DNA from: Cyanobacteria bacterium OH_CBB_238
Lineage (GTDB): Bacteria > Cyanobacteriota > Vampirovibrionia > Gastranaerophilales > Gastranaerophilaceae
Reading direction: 5' to 3'
Length of the DNA stretch: 39,947 bases
NCBI GenBank assembly: GCA_023409995.1
Contig: JAEYQN010000150.1
Coordinates: 1-39,947 of the forward strand
The position numbers and the translations under genes were made by a program. Shown here piece by piece: positions 1 through 6,286 of the stretch. The first letter of the stretch is position 1, and each line of letters opens with the position of its first letter. Below the pieces are notes generated by a model that searched no databases, had not been told where the DNA came from, and saw nothing but the letters and a program-made list of their open reading frames with translations.

Positions 1-135
1 TACATAATGCCATATCGCATCACTTGTTTTACTCTTCTTTGATACCACAGGTAACACTGCTGCTAATATCAGACTCACTATCATTAACGTTATCAACGCT
101 TCTGCTATTGAAAATCCTTTTTCTTCTCTATACAT
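1..135 (-). CDS. Type IV pilin-like (prepilin) protein, N-terminal part, cut by window edge
   Basis: Forty-five codons are open from an ATG at 135 down to base 1, with no stop, so the gene continues outside the window. The start reads MYREEKGFSIAEALITLMIV, followed by a hydrophobic stretch ending in two lysines. This is a class III prepilin signal: a short charged leader, Gly-Phe at the cleavage site, Glu at mature position 5, then a transmembrane helix of about 20 residues. Such proteins are processed by a PilD-type prepilin peptidase and build type IV pili, type II secretion pseudopili or competence pseudopili. The globular domain that would tell these apart is missing. An AAAGAG stretch lies upstream as a possible ribosome site. 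The family call is firm; the exact role is open. Confidence 0.85.
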   Translation of the reverse strand, partial: MYREEKGFSIAEALITLMIVSLILAAVLPVVSKKSKTSDAIWHYV

Positions 136-207
136 ATTTCTCTTTCACATATTCACTATTTAGCCACTTTTACCACACTCTTATTGCTTAATTTGCAAAA
201 ATGACTC

Positions 208-399
208 CATGACTATGTTTCGCATGATACACAAGCCGTAAAGTCATGTAAATATAGTATTTACGCCATAACACACATGATTATCCCATGTGCCAGTAGC
301 AACACAACAAATCAATACCCAAATCGCCGTATCCCATGTGCTGTCATGGATTCCATGGTTCAAAACCCCAAAAACATGATGAACACATGCGTGCGCATG
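208..399. repeat. Cluster of CATG palindromes with a 12-base direct repeat
   Basis: Eleven CATG tetramers start at 208, 223, 245, 276, 287, 335, 345, 354, 375, 386 and 396. That is eleven in about 190 bases, where a random AT-rich sequence would give about one or fewer. Two copies of TATCCCATGTGC (282-293 and 330-341) lie 48 bases apart. The group sits between the divergent starts of the pilin-like and HD-GYP genes, so it may be a binding array or a methylation-sensitive region. Function unknown. Confidence 0.6.
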
Positions 400-544
400 T
401 ATTCACTTCTGAATACTATTATCTCTATTAGCTCACAGCCCATTATATTTATTCAAAATATCATAATATTTCTTAAGATGGAAATTTTTGTAAGCTTATT
501 TTTTTCTGATCTCAAACTAAAGTATAAAGTTTTGTAAAGAACGT

Positions 545-572
545 CAAAGTTTCAATTCACATGTGCCGATAA
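545..572 (+). promoter_or_regulatory. Sigma-28 (FliA)-type promoter upstream of HD-GYP gene
   Basis: The -10 element GCCGATAA (565-572) matches the FliA consensus exactly. The -35 element CAAAGTTT (545-552) differs from TAAAGTTT by one base, and the spacer is 12 rather than the usual 11. A further TAAAGTAT at 518-525, inside a 14-base block shared with the flagellin promoter region, lies just upstream but has no matching -10. Confidence 0.65.
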
Positions 573-671
573 GTTTAAAGTGAGGTTAATAAAAATATGA
601 TCTCAAGCCTGTAAGAGCCTAAGATACCGCAGGCAGAACGATGTTTAAAAGAGAAAATAATAGGAAGACAC

Positions 672-2042
672 ATGAAAGAAGAAAAATTAGAACAAGGGAT
701 ATCTCTGTTTTCGCGTAGTACTGAATTATTGGATTCAGACCCTTTAGAAGAAATTTTTGCTTTAAATTTGGGTGATTTTTTATCTGAACATTTGATCTCT
801 GATGATTTGGCAGAAAAAATCAGTCATAGTTCGGTAAATAAAATAGATGGTTTAAAAAACCAGCTAAAAGAACTTATTTCAATATATTCTATCGACAACA
901 CTTTAAAGGTTCTTGGTTTTGATAATAAAGAAGATTATGTAATTTATAATTCTATAGCCAAAACAATAAAACAAATGCTTGAAATAGATGCTTGTCATGT
1001 TTTCTTGGCAAAAGAAAATGCAAAAGGCTTGGAGCAAACTAATAATGACCTTGTTTTAGTTGGTTCTTCACTAAAGTTTGCGGATGATGTCTATTCATAC
1101 AATATTGGATATAACCTGGCTGAAAAAAGTTTCGTTTCTCTTGCTTATAATTCACAAAAAAGCGTGCATGCTTCTAATTGCTCTGAAAGTGACTTGTTTA
1201 GACCTGTAGAAAAACTGAATGAAAAAAACGTATCATACTATGTTGCTGTTCCTATGCACAATAATCTTGAAACGGTCGGAGTTATAGTTTTACAAAATTA
1301 TTCTGACAAAAAATTATCTCAGGAATTTATGGAATTAATAGAAGTAACTTCTAAGTTGTTTGCTACATCTATGTCACTGCAAAAGCTTACAGATGAAACC
1401 TCTGCATTGATAGCAAATGAAGATGTTACTATGTTGCAATTGCAACATATAAGGGCGGAGTTAACTGCTGTGATTGGTGATCTTGGAGATGAACAGCAGT
1501 CTTTTGTTGAAAATCTTGCTAGAGCAGTTGATTCAAAGAGTAATTTTAAAATTAATCACTCTAGAGATGTCGCATCACTTGCGAAAGAATTGTGTTCTTT
1601 CCTTGAGCTTAATGAAAAAACAAAGGATTTAATATACTATGCAGCCTTATTAAGAAACATTGGAAAAATCACATTGCCTGAAGAAATTTTTAATAAGAAA
1701 GAGAAACTTTCAGTGGATGATTGGGAAAAATTACAAAATCACCCTAACGTTGGTGTAAACCTTCTTATGAGCATAAATTTCTTGTCAGAAGTTATACCTT
1801 ATATTCATTATCATAAGGAACGATGGGATGGAAAAGGAGAACCTGAAGGTTTGAGTGGTTATAGCATTCCATTGGGTTCAAGAATTGTCGCAATCGCGGA
1901 TGCTTTTTGTGCTCTTATTGCTAAGCGTTCTTACCGAGATGCAATTGAACAAGATAAGGCTTTAGAAATTATAAAACAGGAATCAAAAATAAAGTGGGAT
2001 CCTATATTAGTGGATGCACTGCTAAATATTAAACAAGTATAG
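672..2042 (+). CDS. GAF-like sensor with degenerate HD-GYP domain
   Basis: The 456-residue protein appears soluble. Residues about 75-240 resemble a GAF sensor domain, and residues about 285-455 align with an HD-GYP domain, the family that hydrolyses cyclic di-GMP. Conserved parts include His296, His357, the DGKGEPEGL loop (GYP replaced by GEP) and Asp410 in VAIADAF. The metal-binding HD pair of ALLHDIGK is Arg328-Asn329 here, and the HHE motif is YHK at 380-382. Loss of these ligands suggests an inactive phosphodiesterase that could act as a c-di-GMP or protein receptor (inference). A sigma-28-type promoter upstream links it to flagellar genes. AGGAAGA before the ATG is a plausible ribosome site. 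Confidence 0.8.
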   Translation: MKEEKLEQGISLFSRSTELLDSDPLEEIFALNLGDFLSEHLISDDLAEKISHSSVNKIDGLKNQLKELISIYSIDNTLKVLGFDNKEDYVIYNSIAKTIKQMLEIDACHVFLAKENAKGLEQTNNDLVLVGSSLKFADDVYSYNIGYNLAEKSFVSLAYNSQKSVHASNCSESDLFRPVEKLNEKNVSYYVAVPMHNNLETVGVIVLQNYSDKKLSQEFMELIEVTSKLFATSMSLQKLTDETSALIANEDVTMLQLQHIRAELTAVIGDLGDEQQSFVENLARAVDSKSNFKINHSRDVASLAKELCSFLELNEKTKDLIYYAALLRNIGKITLPEEIFNKKEKLSVDDWEKLQNHPNVGVNLLMSINFLSEVIPYIHYHKERWDGKGEPEGLSGYSIPLGSRIVAIADAFCALIAKRSYRDAIEQDKALEIIKQESKIKWDPILVDALLNIKQV

Positions 2043-2049
2043 TACAATA

Positions 2050-2073
2050 AGAGCAACTCAATTGAGTTGCTCT
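2050..2073 (+). terminator. Perfect palindrome after HD-GYP gene, possible weak terminator
   Basis: The arms AGAGCAACTCAA and TTGAGTTGCTCT form a perfect 24-base inverted repeat eight bases after the stop codon. There is no T-run behind it, so it may be a weak terminator, an RNA stabiliser or a protein-binding palindrome. Confidence 0.4.
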
Positions 2074-2105
2074 AAGCTATATTATTCAGAGAGAAGAGTG
2101 AGTTT

Positions 2106-2921
2106 ATGAAGAAAAATATTATATTATACAAGTTTGTGTTGATATTACTCTTAATTGTTTTTACTACGTTTTCAACTTCTTTAACAGTTATTGCAGCTGG
2201 TGTTTCAAAAAAATCAGCAAAAGCTGATGTTGAAGTTGAGTATGAAACAAAAGACGGCTTTATATTACACTCTACTCTTGGTTTTCCAAAAGATAAGAGG
2301 GCTAAATATCCACTAGTAATCCTTTTGCATTCTATTGGATATTCCAGTAAATATTGGATGGACTTACCTTTGGATTTTAAAAAAGCAGGTTTTGCTGTAT
2401 TGGCTATAGATTTTAGAGGACATGGTTCAAGCATATATGATGCAAATTTTAGAAAGAAAAATTGGCTGTATATGTCTAATAAAAGTTTTTTAAAATATCC
2501 TTCGGATGTAAATGGCTATATTGATTATATTGGAGAAAATTATAAAAATATTTCAACAAGTCATATTGTTCTTGTTGGTGCTGATATTGGTGCCAATACT
2601 GCTATACTTGCTGCAGACAAAATGAAAATTAAGCCAAAGGCAATGGTTTTAATTTCTCCAACTGCTAAATTTAAAGATCTATACACCCCCATTGCTCTTG
2701 CAAATCTGGTTTCAACACCAGCTTTTACACTGGTAAGCTCAAAGGATAGATATTCAACTGCCCAAGCCAATTATTTAAAGCGTTTTGCACAAAATGAATT
2801 TACAATAAAATCGTATCCAAACGGCGGTGCCGGGATGCTTATGCTTAAGGTAAATTCTGGAATGAGTGTAGATATAGTTAACTGGGTTGTTAAGCACTTT
2901 AATACGGCCGCTCAAAAATAA
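2106..2921 (+). CDS. Exported alpha/beta-hydrolase-fold protein with altered catalytic triad
   Basis: This is a 271-residue protein with an N-terminal signal or anchor (hydrophobic about 10-31, ending near AAG). The fold is recognisable: LLHSIG (oxyanion region, about 74-79), DFRGHG (102-107), a nucleophile elbow at 157-164 and an acid region SSKDRYS (Asp214). The elbow reads VGADIGAN, with Asp160 where the family normally has Ser. The usual catalytic His after the last strand is Ala242 in NGGAGM. It may be a pseudoenzyme or an enzyme with rearranged chemistry; an Asp nucleophile occurs in dehalogenases, but those keep the His. The start has GAGAAGAGTGAG as ribosome site. Substrate unknown. 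Confidence 0.75.
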   Translation: MKKNIILYKFVLILLLIVFTTFSTSLTVIAAGVSKKSAKADVEVEYETKDGFILHSTLGFPKDKRAKYPLVILLHSIGYSSKYWMDLPLDFKKAGFAVLAIDFRGHGSSIYDANFRKKNWLYMSNKSFLKYPSDVNGYIDYIGENYKNISTSHIVLVGADIGANTAILAADKMKIKPKAMVLISPTAKFKDLYTPIALANLVSTPAFTLVSSKDRYSTAQANYLKRFAQNEFTIKSYPNGGAGMLMLKVNSGMSVDIVNWVVKHFNTAAQK

Positions 2922-2929
2922 TTTCTATT

Positions 2930-2955
2930 AAAATCTCATCTATTATGAGGATTTG
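2930..2955 (+). terminator. Weak hairpin after hydrolase gene
   Basis: AAATCTCAT and ATGAGGATTT can pair around CTATT with one bulge, shortly after the stop at 2921. The T-rich tail is poor, so termination is uncertain. Confidence 0.3.
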
Positions 2956-3013
2956 AAATAAGTAACATCTATATATACTAAACAAATAGATTAGCATATG
3001 GTGATGGGGATAA

Positions 3014-3892
3014 ATGGGTAGAGCGAGTAGTAAAAAAATAAAAGAAAATTTTCAACAACCAGATTTGAAGGTAGTTGAGAAACCGAAGGTCGTTACAAAA
3101 CCTTATAGTGATATAGATTTAAATAATTGGAAAGAGTATTCGCATATCAAGACGGATACTTGGTGGGAATTTTCATCGAGAGATCGCTCAAATGGACATT
3201 CTAACGAGTATCATGGTAATTATATTCCACAGATTGCTCAGCAACTATATGAACGCTTTACAAAGAAAAATGATATTGTCTTAGACTTGTTTTTGGGTTC
3301 TGGTACTTCTGCACTTGAGGCAGCAAATATGGGAAGACGTTGTATTGGTGTTGAACTAAAGCCGGAGTTAGCTGAACATGTAAGTGAAAAGTTTTCAGCA
3401 AAAGAATTGGTTACTGACGTAAATATAATATGTGCTGACAGTGCTTCACCATTGGCAAAGGAAAAAGTTGAAGCTAGGCTTGAGATTATGGGCAAAGAAA
3501 AAGCTCAGTTTTTAGTTTTACATCCGCCTTATGATGATATTATTAAGTTTTCAGATAAAAAAGAAGACTTATCAAATTGTTCTTCTACTGAAGAGTTTTA
3601 TGATTTATTTGCGAAAGTTGCGAAGAATGGATATGATCTGCTTGAAAAAGGACGCTTCGCGGCCCTTATAATTGGAGATAAATATGCTGATTCGCAAATT
3701 TATCCATTGGGCGCAGATTGTGCAAGAAAAATGAATGAGCTAGGTTTCATAACTAAAGCTATAATTGTGAAAAATATAGAAGGCAATGAAAAAGCAAAAG
3801 GCAAAACTGCTAATTTGTGGAGATATAGAGCATTATATGGCGGTTTTTTTATCTTTAAGCATGAGTATATATATATATTTCAAAAAGCTTAA
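3014..3892 (+). CDS. Orphan DNA methyltransferase (N4-cytosine/N6-adenine type)
   Basis: The 292-residue protein carries the S-adenosylmethionine motif DLFLGSGTS (motif I, about 92-100) and then HPPYDDI (motif IV, about 173-179), the order of an N6/N4 amino-methyltransferase with motif I before IV. The catalytic motif starts with His (HPPY) rather than the usual Asp, Asn or Ser; I believe an HPPY subgroup exists, but this could not be checked. A motif X-like segment, HGNYIPQIAQQL, precedes motif I. No restriction endonuclease or specificity gene lies nearby, so it looks like a solitary methylase with regulatory, repair or phage-related use. A purine-rich GGTGATGGGG precedes the ATG. The target sequence cannot be read from this protein. 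Confidence 0.8.
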   Translation: MGRASSKKIKENFQQPDLKVVEKPKVVTKPYSDIDLNNWKEYSHIKTDTWWEFSSRDRSNGHSNEYHGNYIPQIAQQLYERFTKKNDIVLDLFLGSGTSALEAANMGRRCIGVELKPELAEHVSEKFSAKELVTDVNIICADSASPLAKEKVEARLEIMGKEKAQFLVLHPPYDDIIKFSDKKEDLSNCSSTEEFYDLFAKVAKNGYDLLEKGRFAALIIGDKYADSQIYPLGADCARKMNELGFITKAIIVKNIEGNEKAKGKTANLWRYRALYGGFFIFKHEYIYIFQKA

Positions 3893-3915
3893 TTGAACAA
3901 TACTGAAATTTTGAC

Positions 3916-3946
3916 AATAGAGAACCTTATGGTTCTCTATTTATAT
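3916..3946 (+). terminator. Intrinsic terminator after methyltransferase gene
   Basis: AATAGAGAACC and GGTTCTCTATT pair as an 11-base stem around TTAT, followed by a T-rich stretch. It lies 24 bases after the stop and separates this gene from the zinc-ribbon gene. Confidence 0.7.
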
Positions 3947-4035
3947 TCTTAAATATTCTTTACAAAAAAATATGGACATTTGTTTGTTTTTGTACGATAG
4001 TATTGAGGTTACATATAAATCGAAAAGAGTTTCAA

Positions 4036-4335
4036 ATGAATCAACAAAATTACGTAGACCAACAGCTAGAATGTGCTGATTGTGGTCAAGTGTTCACCTT
4101 CTCCGCTGAAGATCAAGAATTTTATGCACAAAAAGGATATTCAACACCAAAAAGATGTTCTGGTTGTAGAGCAGCAAGAAAAGCATCATCTTCTAATTCA
4201 TCTAGAAGAAACAATTTCAGAGGAGAAAGACCTCAATACAAAGTAACTTGTAGTGCTTGTGGATGCGAGACAACAGTTCCTTTCGAACCAAGAGGAGATA
4301 AACCCGTTTATTGTTCTGATTGCTACAGAAGATAG
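4036..4335 (+). CDS. Small double zinc-ribbon protein
   Basis: The protein has 99 residues from ATG 4036; an in-frame TTG at 4003 lacks a ribosome site, while AAAAGAG precedes the ATG. Two treble-Cys units are visible: Cys13/Cys16 with Cys41/Cys44 (the CADC...CSGC form of the 'probable zinc-ribbon' family), and Cys72/Cys75 with Cys93/Cys96. A Ser/Arg/Asn-rich linker (50-66) joins them. The basic character suggests nucleic-acid or ribosome contact, but the molecular role of this family is not established. The 32-residue basic peptide follows 14 bases downstream, ahead of a shared terminator. Confidence 0.8.
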   Translation: MNQQNYVDQQLECADCGQVFTFSAEDQEFYAQKGYSTPKRCSGCRAARKASSSNSSRRNNFRGERPQYKVTCSACGCETTVPFEPRGDKPVYCSDCYRR

Positions 4336-4349
4336 TCAGCGAGGTTCTT

Positions 4350-4448
4350 GTGGCTAAAAATAATCAAAAAAAAGAAAAAGCAGAACGTAATAAACTTAAT
4401 GCTAATAAATACAAAAAACGAACAAGTAAATTTGGTAGAAGCAGATAG
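4350..4448 (+). CDS. Short, highly basic 32-residue peptide
   Basis: GTG 4350 opens a 32-codon frame ending in TAG at 4446-4448. GAGG at 4341-4344 lies five bases before the start, a good Shine-Dalgarno distance. Fourteen residues are Lys or Arg, and the peptide ends in KFGRSR. It sits between the zinc-ribbon stop and a strong terminator, so it would be co-transcribed. The composition recalls ribosome-associated or RNA-binding tails. I recognise no family. The ribosome site and spacing are the main support, and conservation would decide. Confidence 0.5.
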   Translation: MAKNNQKKEKAERNKLNANKYKKRTSKFGRSR

Positions 4449-4461
4449 TTTTATTAAAAGT

Positions 4462-4494
4462 AAAAAAGCCTAGGTATTTATACCTAGGCTTTTT
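4462..4494. terminator. Bidirectional terminator between convergent genes
   Basis: AAAAAAGCCTAGGTA and TACCTAGGCTTTTT form a long stem around TTTA, with A-run and T-run on opposite sides. It can end transcription from the zinc-ribbon genes (+) and the hydrogenase operon (-). Confidence 0.85.
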
Positions 4495-4514
4495 AGTTAG
4501 TTAAGCTTATTATA

Positions 4515-6260
4515 TTATTTTAGGTCTTTGTATGATTTTTTAAATTTGTCTTCATAAGTTGTGTGCAATAATTCATGGGCTTTATGTGACCCTGGTTTAT
4601 TGAACACTTCTTCATAAAGTTTTTTAATTGCTGGATTTTCATGAGACTTTCTTATTTCAGAACTTGCATCATCAAAATACAAACCTTTTGCTCTCATTTC
4701 TTTAATGCTGGAATCATTACAACTTTGCGGTTGTCCTCCTCCATTTATGCATCCGCCAGGGCACGCCATAACTTCTAGAAGTTGATAATCTGCTTTGCCT
4801 TCTTTTATTTCATTTATGCATTTTTCTGCTTCATTCAACGTGCTTACAACTTTCACTTTTATCTTTTGACCGTTTAGATCAACTTCAACTGATTTTGACT
4901 TATCCATGCCTCTTACTTTCTTTATGTCAACATCTTTTAATGTGTTTCCGGTAGCTAATTCATAAGCTGTTCTGAGAGCTGCTTCTGCCACCCCTCCTGA
5001 GGCTCCAAAAATCGTACCCGCTCCTGAAAATTGGCCGAATGGTGTATCTAATTCTTCAGGCTTTAATTTAGTGATGTCTATGCCTGCAGATTTGATCATT
5101 CTGCCCAATTCTTGAGTTGTGAGAATGTAGTCAATATCATATTTGCCATTTATTGTAAGCTGAGGACGTTTTGCTTCGACTTTTTTTGCCGTGCAAGGCA
5201 TTATAGATACACTTACCAGATTTTCTTTTGTAAAACCTTCAAAGTTTTTTGGAACCATTTCTCTGATAACTGATGCAAGCATTCCTTGAGGTGACTTGCA
5301 AGAAGATAGATGAGATATCATTTCCGGGTGTGATTGTTCTATGTATTTAACCCAGGCCTGGCAGCAGGATGTGAATAACGGCAAGTCTTTATTTTCTTTA
5401 AGTCGTTCTAAAAACTCTGTTCCTTCTTCCATTATAGTTAAGTCAGCAGAAAAATTTGTATCAAAGACAAGATCAAATCCAATAGCTCTTAATGCCGCAG
5501 CAATTAACTTTATGGAATTTTCACCAGGCTTAAGTCCAAACATTTCCCCTAGGGCAACCCTTACAGAAGGTGCTATTTGAACGACTACTTTCTTGCTTGG
5601 GTCAACAATTTCTTTCCATACTTTATCAATATCGGATTTTATTGTTAATGCGCCAGTTGGGCAAACAGCAGCACATTGTCCGCAATATACACAATCGACT
5701 TCTCCCATATTTTTGCCAGCCATGGGTTGCACGGTTGTTTTGTAGCCTCTATTTGCAAACCCTAAGACGCTATGCCCCTGGTGTTCGGTGCAGGCTCTGA
5801 CACATGCTCCACAAAGAATACACTTGTTGGGATCTCTTACTATTGAGGGGTTAGAATCATCAATAGGTAAAAATTCTTCTTTTTGTTTTTGTGCGTATTT
5901 TATATTTCTTATTCCATATTCTTCAGAATATTTTTGTAGTTCGCAAGTTCCTGATTTTTCGCATGTAGTACATTCTCTATCATGATTTGCTAGTATAAGT
6001 TCGAGCACGGTTTTTCTTATTCTTCTTGTTCTTGCGGTATTTGTTTCTATTTTTAAACCTGGTTCGGGTGGCATTGTACATGAAGATTGGATTCCTCGTC
6101 CTTCAATTTCTACTACGCACATCCTGCAAGCTCCAAATGGTGTTAAGTCTGGTCGGTAGCAAAAAGTTGGTACATTTATGCCATTTTTTCTCATTACTTC
6201 AAGGAGATTAGGTTCATTTGTATATTCAATTTCTTTTCCATTTATAAATACTGTGTTCAT
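4515..6260 (-). CDS. hydA: [FeFe] hydrogenase catalytic subunit HydA/HndD
   Basis: The 581-residue catalytic subunit reduces protons to H2, or the reverse, in the cytoplasm. Domains in order: [2Fe-2S] (Cys34, 45, 48, 61), His-Cys cluster (His93, Cys97, 100, 106), two [4Fe-4S] clusters (Cys147/150/153/157 and 190/193/196/200), the H-cluster domain and a C-terminal small-subunit segment (about 525-572). H-cluster motifs are FTSCCQAW (Cys299/300), MPCTAKK (Cys356) and EVMACPGGCINGGGQP (Cys500/504). Cys299 matches the proton-relay Cys known from clostridial CpI. The first motif has Gln where TSCCP is usual. It is the last gene of a NuoE-NuoF-HydA operon, 26 bases after the NuoF-like gene, so the enzyme probably uses NAD(P)H, perhaps with ferredoxin (bifurcation). 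Confidence 0.95.
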   Translation of the reverse strand: MNTVFINGKEIEYTNEPNLLEVMRKNGINVPTFCYRPDLTPFGACRMCVVEIEGRGIQSSCTMPPEPGLKIETNTARTRRIRKTVLELILANHDRECTTCEKSGTCELQKYSEEYGIRNIKYAQKQKEEFLPIDDSNPSIVRDPNKCILCGACVRACTEHQGHSVLGFANRGYKTTVQPMAGKNMGEVDCVYCGQCAAVCPTGALTIKSDIDKVWKEIVDPSKKVVVQIAPSVRVALGEMFGLKPGENSIKLIAAALRAIGFDLVFDTNFSADLTIMEEGTEFLERLKENKDLPLFTSCCQAWVKYIEQSHPEMISHLSSCKSPQGMLASVIREMVPKNFEGFTKENLVSVSIMPCTAKKVEAKRPQLTINGKYDIDYILTTQELGRMIKSAGIDITKLKPEELDTPFGQFSGAGTIFGASGGVAEAALRTAYELATGNTLKDVDIKKVRGMDKSKSVEVDLNGQKIKVKVVSTLNEAEKCINEIKEGKADYQLLEVMACPGGCINGGGQPQSCNDSSIKEMRAKGLYFDDASSEIRKSHENPAIKKLYEEVFNKPGSHKAHELLHTTYEDKFKKSYKDLK

Positions 6261-6286
6261 AATTTATTTTCCTTTACTCCTTAACT

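Larger units (their letters stand above)
136..671. other. Gene-free intergenic region between divergent pilin and HD-GYP genes
   Basis: No convincing gene lies here. The stretch holds a dense group of CATG tetranucleotides, a direct repeat at 282-293 and 330-341, a 14-base element at 512-525 that recurs upstream of flagellin, and a sigma-28-like promoter at 545-572. Near 607-634 the arms GCCTG and CAGGC could form a weak hairpin in the leader of the downstream gene; it matches no riboswitch I know. Confidence 0.6.

Noticed and set aside
277..537. Open frame of 86 codons in the long intergenic region
   Set aside because: It has no ribosome site and odd composition, its codons follow the CATG cluster, and a conserved-looking sigma-28 promoter region lies at its end. 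It is best read as chance.
607..634. Possible riboswitch in the leader of the HD-GYP gene
   Set aside because: Only a five-base stem (GCCTG/CAGGC) with a large loop is seen, and the conserved cores of c-di-GMP, preQ1 or folate riboswitches are absent.
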